5,104 nucleotides of DNA from an uncultured Eubacteriales bacterium (GTDB lineage Bacteria > Bacillota_A > Clostridia > Christensenellales > Aristaeellaceae), in the NCBI GenBank assembly GCA_902803675.1, contig CADCQZ010000452.1:1-5104 (forward strand), read 5' to 3'. Positions within the stretch are counted from its first letter, which is position 1. The number at the start of each line of letters is the position of its first letter. Shown here piece by piece: positions 1-5,104 of the stretch. The translations under genes and the position numbers were made by a program. Under the pieces are notes generated by a model that searched no databases, was not told the DNA's origin, and saw only the letters and a list, made by a program, of their open reading frames with translations.

Positions 1-747
1 GGCCTGTACAATATCCAGTTCATCGTGGACCGGCAGGAGAACGTGTACATCATCGAGGTGAACCCCCGGTCCTCCCGCACGGTGCCCTTCCTGTCAAAGG
101 CCACGGGCTATTCCCTGGCGGACATCGCCACCGAGGTGATCCTGGGCACCACCCTCAAGGAGCAGGGCATCTTCTGCCTGTACCCCGAGGAAAAGAAGCG
201 CTATTACGTGAAGGTGCCGGTGTTCTCCTTCAACAAGATCAAGGGCATGGACGTGTACCTGAGCCCGGAGATGAAGTCCACGGGCGAGGCCATCGGCTAT
301 GACAACAAGCTCAACCGCGCCCTGTACAAGGCCCTGCAGGCCGCCGGCATGCGCCTGCAGCACTACGGCACGGTGCTGGCCACCCTGGCCGACGATGACA
401 AGGAGGAGGCCCTGCCCCTGATCCGCAGGTTCTACAACCTGGGCTTCAACATCCAGGCCACGGCGGGCACCGCCCGCTTCCTCAAGGAGCACGGCATCCG
501 CACCCACATGCTGCGCAAGATCTCCGAGGGCAGCGACGAGATCCCCGACGCCCTGCGCCAGGGGCACATCGCCTACGTGATCAACACCCGGCGCATCGAC
601 GCCCCGGAGGAGGCCTCGGACGGCATCGAGATCCGCCGGGTCTCCGCGGACAACAACGTGTCCCTGTTCACTTCCCTGGATACGGTGCGGGTGCTCCTGG
701 ATGTGCTGGAAGAGACCATCCTGACCATCTCCACCATCGACGCGTGA
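1..747 (+). CDS. carB: Carbamoyl-phosphate synthase large subunit, C-terminal part (5' end outside window)
   Basis: This subunit makes carbamoyl phosphate from bicarbonate, ATP and ammonia delivered by CarA; it is the first pathway step and also feeds arginine synthesis. The frame is open from base 1, leaving 248 residues of a protein usually near 1,070, so about three quarters lie upstream. Residues 1-23 of the visible part end in EVNPR, the metal- and ATP-binding strand of the second ATP-grasp domain (E19, N21), followed by SSRTVPF. LSPEMKSTGEAIG at 87-99 is a CarB signature just before the last domain. From about residue 118 to the end is the MGS-like allosteric domain, with TAGTA (154-158), KISEG (173-177) and VINT (193-196), which align with the E. 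coli nucleotide phosphate pocket (T974, T977, K993, N1015). This suggests UMP-type feedback control, by inference. The stop is 7 bases before pyrK, as in the B. subtilis operon. Confidence 0.97.
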   Translation, partial: GLYNIQFIVDRQENVYIIEVNPRSSRTVPFLSKATGYSLADIATEVILGTTLKEQGIFCLYPEEKKRYYVKVPVFSFNKIKGMDVYLSPEMKSTGEAIGYDNKLNRALYKALQAAGMRLQHYGTVLATLADDDKEEALPLIRRFYNLGFNIQATAGTARFLKEHGIRTHMLRKISEGSDEIPDALRQGHIAYVINTRRIDAPEEASDGIEIRRVSADNNVSLFTSLDTVRVLLDVLEETILTISTIDA

Positions 748-754
748 GGAGCTT

Positions 755-1489
755 ATGAAACAGAGCGTTTTTTTGATCACGGAGAACACGCCGCTCACCG
801 CGAACGTGTTCCGCATGCGCCTTGAGGGCGACACCGGGGACATCCTGCGGCCCGGCCAGTTCGTCGATATCAGGCTGGAGGGCCTGTACCTGCGCCGCCC
901 CATCTCCGTGTGCGACCGGGAGGGGGACGTCCTCACCCTGATCTACAAGACCGTCGGGGAAGGCACGGACAGGATGAGCCGCCTCATCCCGGGACAGAAA
1001 CTGGACCTGCTGACGGGCCTGGGCAACGGCTATGACCTTGAGCGCAGCGGCGACAGTCCTATGCTCGCGGGCGGCGGCGTGGGCGTGCCGCCCCTTTACT
1101 GGCTCGCGAAGGAGCTGATCGGAAGGGGCCGTCACGTATCCGCCGTGCTGGGCTTCAACCGGGCGGACGAGGTGTTTTATGAAGAGGAATTCAAACGCCT
1201 CGGCTGCGCCGTCACCGTCACCACCGTGGACGGCTCCCGGGGGAAAAAGGGTTTCGTCACCGACGCCCTGCCCGATGAGTATACCCACGTGTACGCCTGC
1301 GGCCCCATGCCCATGCTCCGGGCCGTGTACGATCAAACGTCCGTCTCCGGCCAGTACAGCTTCGAGGAGCGGATGGGCTGCGGCTTCGGCGCCTGCATGG
1401 GCTGCAGCGTGAAGACCCGGACCGGCTCCAAACGCCTGTGCAAGGACGGGCCGGTGCTTGTAAAGGAGGAGATCATATGGGACGCCTGA
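755..1489 (+). CDS. pyrK: Dihydroorotate dehydrogenase B, electron transfer subunit
   Basis: PyrK passes electrons from the FMN of PyrD through a 2Fe-2S cluster and FAD to NAD+, in a cytoplasmic PyrD2-PyrK2 complex. The 244 residues are a normal family length. RRPIS at 47-51 is the FAD-binding motif of the ferredoxin-reductase-like barrel. GGGVGVPPL at 106-114 is the start of the NAD-binding domain, and YACGPMPML at 180-188 is the usual reductase CGP motif. The cluster ligands are C209, C214, C217 and C229 (C-x4-C-x2-C-x11-C); all four are present. The last spacing is shorter than in the Bacillus protein as I recall it, but it should be compatible with a cluster. The ATG is preceded by GAGGAG overlapping the carB stop, and translation is probably coupled to it. 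The 3' end carries the ribosome binding site and first 13 bases of pyrD. Confidence 0.96.
   Translation: MKQSVFLITENTPLTANVFRMRLEGDTGDILRPGQFVDIRLEGLYLRRPISVCDREGDVLTLIYKTVGEGTDRMSRLIPGQKLDLLTGLGNGYDLERSGDSPMLAGGGVGVPPLYWLAKELIGRGRHVSAVLGFNRADEVFYEEEFKRLGCAVTVTTVDGSRGKKGFVTDALPDEYTHVYACGPMPMLRAVYDQTSVSGQYSFEERMGCGFGACMGCSVKTRTGSKRLCKDGPVLVKEEIIWDA
1462..1469 (+). promoter_or_regulatory. Ribosome binding site that fixes the pyrD start
   Basis: AAAGGAGG lies 7 bases before the ATG at 1477 and inside the pyrK coding region. An in-frame upstream ATA/ATG-free extension to 1438 (starting on a TTG/GTG-type codon) would add 13 residues that overlap the pyrK cysteine region and have no comparable ribosome binding site, so 1477 is the preferred start. 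The protein from 1477 begins MGRLSVTLCG, the normal N-terminus of class 1B PyrD. Confidence 0.85.
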
Positions 1490-2388
1490 GCGTGACACTG
1501 TGCGGCCTGCCCCTTGACAATCCCGTGATCCCGGCCTCCGGCACCTTCGGCTACGGGCACGAGTTCGCGGAGCTGTACGACATCGATATCCTGGGCACCT
1601 TCTCCTTCAAGGGCACCACCCTGAAGGAGCGTTTCGGCAATCCCACGCCCCGCATCGCGGAGTGCCCGGCGGGCATGATCAACGCCGTGGGCCTGCAGAA
1701 CCCGGGCGTGGACAAGGTGATCGCCAAAGAGCTGCCCCGGCTGAAAAAGTGCTTCCACAAGCCCGTCATGGCCAACGTGAGCGGGTTCTCCCTGGAGGAC
1801 TACGCCCGGACCTGCGCTCTGCTGGACAAAGAGGAGCAGGTGGGCTGGCTGGAGGTGAACATCTCCTGCCCCAACGTGCACGGGGGCGGCATGGCCTTCG
1901 GCACGGACCCCAAAGCCGCGGCGGAAGTGACCGGCGCCGTCAAGGCCGTGACGACAAAGCCCGTGATCGTGAAGCTCTCCCCCAACGTGACGGACATCGT
2001 GTCCGTCGCCCGGGCCTGCGAGGACGCGGGGGCCGACGGCCTGAGCCTGATCAACACCCTCCTGGGCATGCGGATCGACCTGAGAACGAGAAAGCCCGTC
2101 CTGGCCAACACAATGGGCGGGGTGTCCGGCCCGGCCGTCTTCCCGGTGGCCCTGAGGATGGTCTGGCAGGTCTCGAAAGCCGTGAAGATCCCCGTGGTGG
2201 GCATGGGCGGTGTCTCATCCGCCCGGGACGTGATCGAGATGATGCTGGCGGGAGCCACGGCCGTTGAGATCGGCGCGAAGAACCTGACCGATCCCTTCGC
2301 CTGCCGGGATATCATCAACGACCTGCCGGAGGTCATGGACGCTTACGGCATCGACAAACTTGAGGACATCATAGGAGGTGCGCACTGA
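1477..2388 (+). CDS. pyrD: Dihydroorotate dehydrogenase class 1B, catalytic subunit
   Basis: This FMN-containing TIM-barrel enzyme oxidises dihydroorotate to orotate in the cytoplasm and hands electrons to PyrK. The chosen 303-residue protein matches the usual length of about 300-310. Visible motifs are SGTFGYG (21-27), the FMN-contacting FKGTT (44-48, K45), the substrate loop NAVGLQNPG (69-77), NISCPN (128-133) with catalytic base C131, KLSPN (166-170), INT (192-194), GGVSGPA (214-220), and the FMN phosphate-binding GMGGV (242-246) and ATAVEIG (260-266). The catalytic cysteine, rather than serine, marks class 1, and the adjacent pyrK marks subtype 1B, so NAD+ is the expected acceptor. It overlaps pyrK by 13 bases and pyrF by one base, which fits equal production of the two subunits. 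No defect is seen. Confidence 0.97.
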   Translation: MGRLSVTLCGLPLDNPVIPASGTFGYGHEFAELYDIDILGTFSFKGTTLKERFGNPTPRIAECPAGMINAVGLQNPGVDKVIAKELPRLKKCFHKPVMANVSGFSLEDYARTCALLDKEEQVGWLEVNISCPNVHGGGMAFGTDPKAAAEVTGAVKAVTTKPVIVKLSPNVTDIVSVARACEDAGADGLSLINTLLGMRIDLRTRKPVLANTMGGVSGPAVFPVALRMVWQVSKAVKIPVVGMGGVSSARDVIEMMLAGATAVEIGAKNLTDPFACRDIINDLPEVMDAYGIDKLEDIIGGAH

Positions 2389-2390
2389 TG
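2373..2390 (+). promoter_or_regulatory. pyrF ribosome binding site and TGATG stop-start junction
   Basis: AGGAGGTG at 2373-2380 precedes the sequence TGATG, in which the pyrD stop (2386-2388) shares its final A with the pyrF ATG (2388-2390). This arrangement is typical of translational coupling: ribosomes finishing pyrD can restart on pyrF. It also settles the pyrF start. Confidence 0.85.
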
Positions 2391-3086
2391 GCAAAAGACG
2401 TGATCGTCGCCTGCGATTTTCCGGGCGCCGCGGAAACTTACGCGTTCCTGGACCGCTTCACCGGGAAAAAGCCCTTCGTGAAGATCGGCATGGAGCTGTA
2501 CTACGCCGAAGGGCCGAACATCGTCCGTGAGATCAAGCGGCGGGGACACCGGATCTTCCTGGACCTGAAGCTCCACGACATCCCCAACACCGTCAAAAAA
2601 GCCATGGCGGTGCTCAGAAACCTGGACGTGGACATCCTGAACCTGCACGCCGCCGGCACGACGCGGATGATGGAGGCCGCCCTGGAAGGCCTCACCCGGC
2701 CGGACGGCACACGGCCATTGCTGATCGCGGTGACCCAGCTGACCTCCACCGACCAGGAGAGCATGGAAAAGGACCTGATGATCAAAGCCCCCATCGATGA
2801 GGTGGTGCTGCATTACGCCATGACCGCGAAGAACGCGGGCCTTGACGGCGTGGTGTGCTCCCCCCTGGAAGCGGGCAAGGTCCACGCCCTGTGCGGGGAC
2901 TCATTCCTCACCGTGACCCCCGGCGTCCGCTTCGCGGGCGGGGACGCGGGCGACCAGAAGCGGGTCACCACCCCCGCCATGGCCCGGACCCTGGGCTCCG
3001 ACTACATCGTGGTGGGCCGGCCCATCACCGCCGCCCCCGACCCCGCGGCCGCCTACGAGCGCTGCGTGAGAGAATTCATCGGATAA
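2388..3086 (+). CDS. pyrF: Orotidine 5'-phosphate decarboxylase
   Basis: PyrF decarboxylates OMP to UMP, the final step of the pathway, without a cofactor. The 232 residues fit the short bacterial type found in E. coli and B. subtilis rather than the longer type 2 form. Key residues are visible: D10 in VACD, K32 in VKIGMEL, and the catalytic cluster DLKLHDIPNT at 59-68 with D59, K61 and D64. The phosphate-binding part is also intact: TPGVRF (177-182), DQKRVTTPAMA (189-199) and IVVGRPIT (207-214), with R211 as the phosphate gripper. It starts inside the pyrD stop codon and ends 18 bases before pyrE, preserving the Bacillus-type D-F-E order. Its stop TAA is followed in frame by TGA and TAA. Confidence 0.97.
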   Translation: MAKDVIVACDFPGAAETYAFLDRFTGKKPFVKIGMELYYAEGPNIVREIKRRGHRIFLDLKLHDIPNTVKKAMAVLRNLDVDILNLHAAGTTRMMEAALEGLTRPDGTRPLLIAVTQLTSTDQESMEKDLMIKAPIDEVVLHYAMTAKNAGLDGVVCSPLEAGKVHALCGDSFLTVTPGVRFAGGDAGDQKRVTTPAMARTLGSDYIVVGRPITAAPDPAAAYERCVREFIG

Positions 3087-3104
3087 TGATAAGGAGGACC
3101 TCCC
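3084..3104 (+). promoter_or_regulatory. pyrF-pyrE junction: triple in-frame stop and pyrE ribosome binding site
   Basis: The pyrF frame ends with TAA, TGA, TAA at 3084-3092, three consecutive in-frame stops. AAGGAGG at 3091-3097 overlaps the last of them and lies 7 bases before the pyrE ATG at 3105. This 18-base gap is the largest inside the operon and the only one in which neighbouring genes do not overlap or nearly touch. No promoter or hairpin is visible in it. Confidence 0.8.
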
Positions 3105-3752
3105 ATGACCATCGCCGAGACCATCGCCCATGACCTGTTGAGCATCAACGCCGTGTTTTTCCGCCCGGATGAGCCCTTCACCTGGGCCAGCGGCATCAAG
3201 AGCCCCGTGTACTGCGACAACCGCCTCACCCTCACCGCGCCCGAAGTGCGCGCCCACGTGGAGAACGGCCTTAAGCAGGTGATCCTTGAGAACTACCCGG
3301 ACGCCGAGGTGCTCATGGGCACCGCCACCGCGGGCATCGCCCACGCCGCCATCACCGCCCACCTGATGGGCCTGCCCATGGGATATGTGCGCTCCGGCGC
3401 CAAAGACCACGGAAGGCAGAACCAGATCGAGGGCCGCCTCGAGCCCGGGCAGAAAGTGGTGGTGGTCGAGGACCTGATCTCCACCGGCGGCAGTGTGCTG
3501 GAAGTGGTCGACGTGCTCAGGGAAGCCGGGGCCGAAGTGCTGGGCATCGCCTCCATCTTCACCTACAACATGAAAAAAGGCCTGGCGCGCCTTCAGGCCG
3601 CGGGCGTCAAAAACGTGTCCCTGACCGACTTTGACACGATCGCGAAGGTCGCCGCCGACGAGAACTATATCCGGCCGGAGGACGTGGAGCGCCTCATCGC
3701 CTTCCGGAACGACCCGAGCGACGAGAGCTGGATCGCCCGGGGGAAGGAGTGA
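3105..3752 (+). CDS. pyrE: Orotate phosphoribosyltransferase
   Basis: PyrE joins orotate to PRPP to give OMP, the substrate of PyrF; it works as a cytoplasmic dimer. At 215 residues it has the usual length. The type I phosphoribosyltransferase PRPP motif VVVVEDLISTGGS is at 118-130, with the acidic pair E122-D123 and the phosphate loop STGGS. The flexible catalytic loop follows the pattern RSGAKDHGRQNQIEG at 96-110 (K100, H102). The N-terminal hood contains FTWASGIKSPVYCDNR (25-40), the orotate-binding region. The start is fixed by a strong AAGGAGG. Its last codons contain the AAGGAG that serves pyrB, whose ATG is 7 bases after the pyrE stop. Nothing looks broken. Confidence 0.97.
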   Translation: MTIAETIAHDLLSINAVFFRPDEPFTWASGIKSPVYCDNRLTLTAPEVRAHVENGLKQVILENYPDAEVLMGTATAGIAHAAITAHLMGLPMGYVRSGAKDHGRQNQIEGRLEPGQKVVVVEDLISTGGSVLEVVDVLREAGAEVLGIASIFTYNMKKGLARLQAAGVKNVSLTDFDTIAKVAADENYIRPEDVERLIAFRNDPSDESWIARGKE

Positions 3753-3759
3753 GAAATAA

Positions 3760-4857
3760 ATGCGCCGGAGCCTGATCGATATCCTGGACCTGAGCGTCCG
3801 GGAGCTGGACGATCTGATCGATACCGCGTCGGACATCATGGAGCGGCCCTTCGCCTACGCCCACGCCTGTGAGGGCAAAAAGCTGGCCACGCTGTTCTTC
3901 GAGCCCTCCACCCGCACACGCCTGAGCTTCGAGGCCGCCATGTATGAGCTGGGCGGGCACGTGCTGAGCGTGACCGGCGCCGGCGGGTCCTCCGTGTCCA
4001 AGGGCGAGAGCATCGCCGACACGGCGCGCACCGTATCCTGCTACGCCGACATCATCGCCATGCGCCACCCCCAGGAGGGCGCGGCCCTGGTGGCCGCCCG
4101 GGGCGGAAGCATCCCCGTGATCAACGCCGGGGACGGCGGGCACTGCCACCCGACCCAGACCCTGGCGGACATGATGACCATCCGCAGGGAGAAGGGCACC
4201 TTCGAGGATCTCACCGTGGGCGTGTGCGGCGATCTGAAGTACGGCCGCACGGTGCACAGCCTGATCGGCGCCATGAGCCGGTACAGGGGCGTACGCTTCG
4301 TGATGATCTCCCCGGAGGAACTGAAGGTGCCCGCCTACGTGACCGAGGCCCTGGATCAGAAAGGGATCCCCTATCGGGAGACCGCCTCCCTGGAGGAGGC
4401 CATGCCCGCCCTGGACATCCTGTACATGACCCGGGTGCAGCGGGAACGGTTCGACGACCCGGCCCTGTACGAGGCCCTGAAGGACACCTACATCCTCACC
4501 CCGGAAAAAATGACCCTGGCCAAAGAGGACATGATCGTGCTCCATCCCCTGCCCCGGGTCAATGAGATCAGCGTGGCCGTGGACGCGGACGAACGCGCCT
4601 GCTATTTCAAGCAGGTGCTCTGCGGCAAGTACATGCGCATGGCCCTGATCCTGAAGCTCCTGGAGGAGCCGGCCGTCGAAAAGCCCCCGGTGCAGGCCCC
4701 CAAAGGCTTCAAATGCGTCAACCCCCGGTGCATATCCCGCACCGAGCAGGAGCTCGAGCCCGCTTTCATCCGCTCCGGATCGAAGAACGCGCCGGTGTGG
4801 CGCTGCCTCTACTGCGAGGCCGAAGCGGCGCGGGACGGGGAAGGACCGCGGGCCTGA
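3760..4857 (+). CDS. pyrB: Aspartate carbamoyltransferase catalytic chain fused to a PyrI-like zinc domain
   Basis: The enzyme joins carbamoyl phosphate and aspartate to give carbamoyl aspartate. Residues 1-302 form a complete catalytic chain: [13 protein letters not shown] (46-58) binds carbamoyl phosphate, SVSKGES (78-84) is the 80s loop with K81, [11 protein letters not shown] (124-134) holds H130, [12 protein letters not shown] (157-168), MTRVQRERF (223-231) with R225 binds aspartate, and [10 protein letters not shown] (261-270) separates it from ornithine carbamoyltransferase. These motifs follow the E. coli PyrB pattern, not the Bacillus one. At 365 residues it is about 55 longer than E. 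coli PyrB. The extra part is a proline-rich linker (303-315) and a four-cysteine module with C319, C324, C349 and C352, matching the PyrI zinc domain. No PyrI nucleotide-binding domain and no separate pyrI are seen here. AAGGAG at 3744-3749 lies 10 bases before the ATG. The function of the catalytic part is near certain; the role of the tail is inferred. Confidence 0.95.
   Translation: MRRSLIDILDLSVRELDDLIDTASDIMERPFAYAHACEGKKLATLFFEPSTRTRLSFEAAMYELGGHVLSVTGAGGSSVSKGESIADTARTVSCYADIIAMRHPQEGAALVAARGGSIPVINAGDGGHCHPTQTLADMMTIRREKGTFEDLTVGVCGDLKYGRTVHSLIGAMSRYRGVRFVMISPEELKVPAYVTEALDQKGIPYRETASLEEAMPALDILYMTRVQRERFDDPALYEALKDTYILTPEKMTLAKEDMIVLHPLPRVNEISVAVDADERACYFKQVLCGKYMRMALILKLLEEPAVEKPPVQAPKGFKCVNPRCISRTEQELEPAFIRSGSKNAPVWRCLYCEAEAARDGEGPRA
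4705..4827 (+). other. PyrI C-terminal-like zinc-binding domain encoded at the 3' end of pyrB
   Basis: Residues 316-356 of the pyrB product hold C319-x4-C324-x24-C349-x2-C352. In E. coli PyrI the four zinc ligands are C109, C114, C138 and C141, spaced x4, x23, x2. The local sequence also agrees: [14 protein letters not shown] corresponds to the PyrI stretch around CPNSNCISHAEP, and RCLYCEAE to KCKYCEKE. In the E. coli holoenzyme this domain is the part of the regulatory chain that contacts the catalytic chain. Here it is covalently attached to that chain, and the roughly 100-residue allosteric domain that normally precedes it is absent. Confidence 0.88.
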
Positions 4858-4938
4858 AAAACAGACGGACAAAAGATGATCCCGCCGGCGAAAAACCGGC
4901 GGGATAACTATATCCGGCGATCTGTTTCCTCAGGCCCC
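4858..4938. other. Intergenic region between convergent genes
   Basis: These 81 bases separate the pyrB stop from the stop of the minus-strand gene. Apart from the inverted repeat at 4879-4905 I see no gene, promoter or repeat. The left side is A-rich on the plus strand (AAAAA at 4857-4861, AAAA at 4871-4874), which becomes T-rich when read leftward. Confidence 0.7.
4879..4905. terminator. Perfect 10-bp inverted repeat between convergent genes, possible terminator
   Basis: ATCCCGCCGG (4879-4888) and CCGGCGGGAT (4896-4905) are perfect inverted repeats around a 7-base loop, CGAAAAA, 21 bases after the pyrB stop. The position and GC-rich stem suit a transcription terminator for the pyr operon. 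On the plus strand, however, the stem is followed by AACTATATCC with no T-run. Read on the minus strand it is followed by CATCTTTTGTCC, a better though imperfect U-tract, and it lies 33 bases past the minus-strand stop codon. It may serve mainly the opposing gene, or act in both directions. Confidence 0.55.
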
Positions 4939-5104
4939 TCACCTGGCCAGCAGGCCCACCAGGTAGAGGAACTCCTCCTTACAGGGGTCGCCCACGACGC
5001 TTGAGTTGCTCCTGAGGAGCTTAAGGGCGCTGTCATAGGTGCTGCTGCCCTTGTAAGGGCTGTCCCGGAGCAGCATGGCGGTCTCGGCGATCGCGGCGGC
5101 CAAA
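4939..5104 (-). CDS. C-terminal end of a probable YfbK-type VWA-domain protein (5' end outside window)
   Basis: Read leftward from 5103 there is an open frame of 54 codons ending in TGA at 4941-4939, too short and startless to be listed as a full ORF. The peptide contains ETAMLLRDSPYKGSSTYDS (residues 7-25) and GDPCKEEFLYLVGLL (38-52). The pattern of a helix with LLRxSPYxG, then a Y/F-D-x-x-L-x-L-L helix, a GDP turn and an EFxxLV helix resembles the C-terminus of YfbK-like proteins, which pair an N-terminal VWA domain with a C-terminal DUF3520 region. Third-position G/C bias matches the pyr genes, which supports real coding. The VWA domain itself would lie beyond the window's right edge. The family call rests on motif memory alone; the cellular role of these proteins is poorly known. 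It is convergent with the pyr operon and probably unrelated to it. Confidence 0.65.
   Translation of the reverse strand, partial: LAAAIAETAMLLRDSPYKGSSTYDSALKLLRSNSSVVGDPCKEEFLYLVGLLAR

Noticed and set aside
755..1489. Shortened spacing before the fourth PyrK cysteine (x11) as a possible cluster defect
   Set aside because: All four cysteines are present and the flanking sequence is typical; the shorter loop is, as far as I recall, common in clostridial PyrK proteins.
1662..2267. 201-codon plus-strand frame inside pyrD, and similar ones at 1179-1412, 2855-3133, 4224-4565 and 4713-4907
   Set aside because: They are out-of-frame shadows rich in R, G, P and H with no ribosome binding site, overlapping intact conserved genes.
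94..3839. Other long minus-strand open frames (94-936, 668-1498, 1333-1881, 2343-2885, 2901-3839)
   Set aside because: All lie opposite confidently identified pyr genes, have low-complexity composition and no family motif; high G+C removes stop codons from these frames.
3694..4872. 392-codon open frame on the minus strand opposite pyrB
   Set aside because: It is the antisense shadow of a GC-rich gene: rich in H, G, A and V with no recognisable motif, while the plus strand encodes an intact PyrB.
5008..5020. Palindrome GCTCCT-G-AGGAGC
   Set aside because: It lies in coding sequence with a one-base centre and no flanking operator-like context; most likely chance.
5047..5060. Palindrome GCCCTT-GT-AAGGGC
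   Set aside because: It lies within the coding part of the minus-strand gene, the 2-base loop is too tight for a stable hairpin, and there is no T-run.
1..5104. Defence system, CRISPR array, mobile element, prophage or RNA gene
   Set aside because: I searched both strands by eye and found no direct repeat array, transposase, integrase, tRNA-like fold or toxin-antitoxin pair; nearly every base belongs to a conserved housekeeping gene.

Overview
The window is a stretch of bacterial chromosome that is almost entirely the distal part of a de novo pyrimidine (UMP) biosynthesis operon. It reads rightward as carB (3' end only), pyrK, pyrD, pyrF, pyrE, pyrB. After pyrB there is a short intergenic gap with a strong inverted repeat, then the 3' end of an unrelated gene on the opposite strand that encodes the C-terminus of a probable YfbK-type von Willebrand factor A (VWA) protein.

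The likely source is a GC-rich Bacillota (Firmicutes) member, probably of class Clostridia. The reasons are: a PyrK plus class 1B PyrD pair (the NAD-linked dihydroorotate dehydrogenase typical of Gram-positives); the carB-pyrK-pyrD-pyrF-pyrE order, which matches the Bacillus subtilis pyr operon; AGGAGG-type ribosome binding sites before ATG starts; and a PyrI-like zinc module resembling clostridial PyrI. Base composition looks well above 55% G+C by eye, with strong C/G third-position bias in every gene. Genus cannot be given from this sequence alone.

Layout: 1-747 carB C-terminal part; 755-1489 pyrK; 1477-2388 pyrD (overlaps pyrK by 13 bases); 2388-3086 pyrF (overlaps pyrD by 1 base); 3105-3752 pyrE; 3760-4857 pyrB; 4858-4938 intergenic with a hairpin at 4879-4905; 4939-5104 minus-strand partial gene. 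Largest gap inside the operon is 18 bases, so the six genes are almost certainly co-transcribed, with translational coupling at pyrK/pyrD/pyrF. The promoter and any PyrR or attenuation element lie upstream of the window. carA and pyrC are not visible here.

Together the enzymes make carbamoyl phosphate (CarB), condense it with aspartate (PyrB), oxidise dihydroorotate to orotate (PyrD/PyrK), add ribose phosphate (PyrE) and decarboxylate to UMP (PyrF); only the dihydroorotase step is absent. The one notable departure from a textbook operon is PyrB: its catalytic chain is of the Escherichia coli type and carries a C-terminal four-cysteine domain matching the zinc domain of PyrI, but without the PyrI nucleotide-binding allosteric domain. 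I see no mobile element, CRISPR array, RNA gene or defence system.
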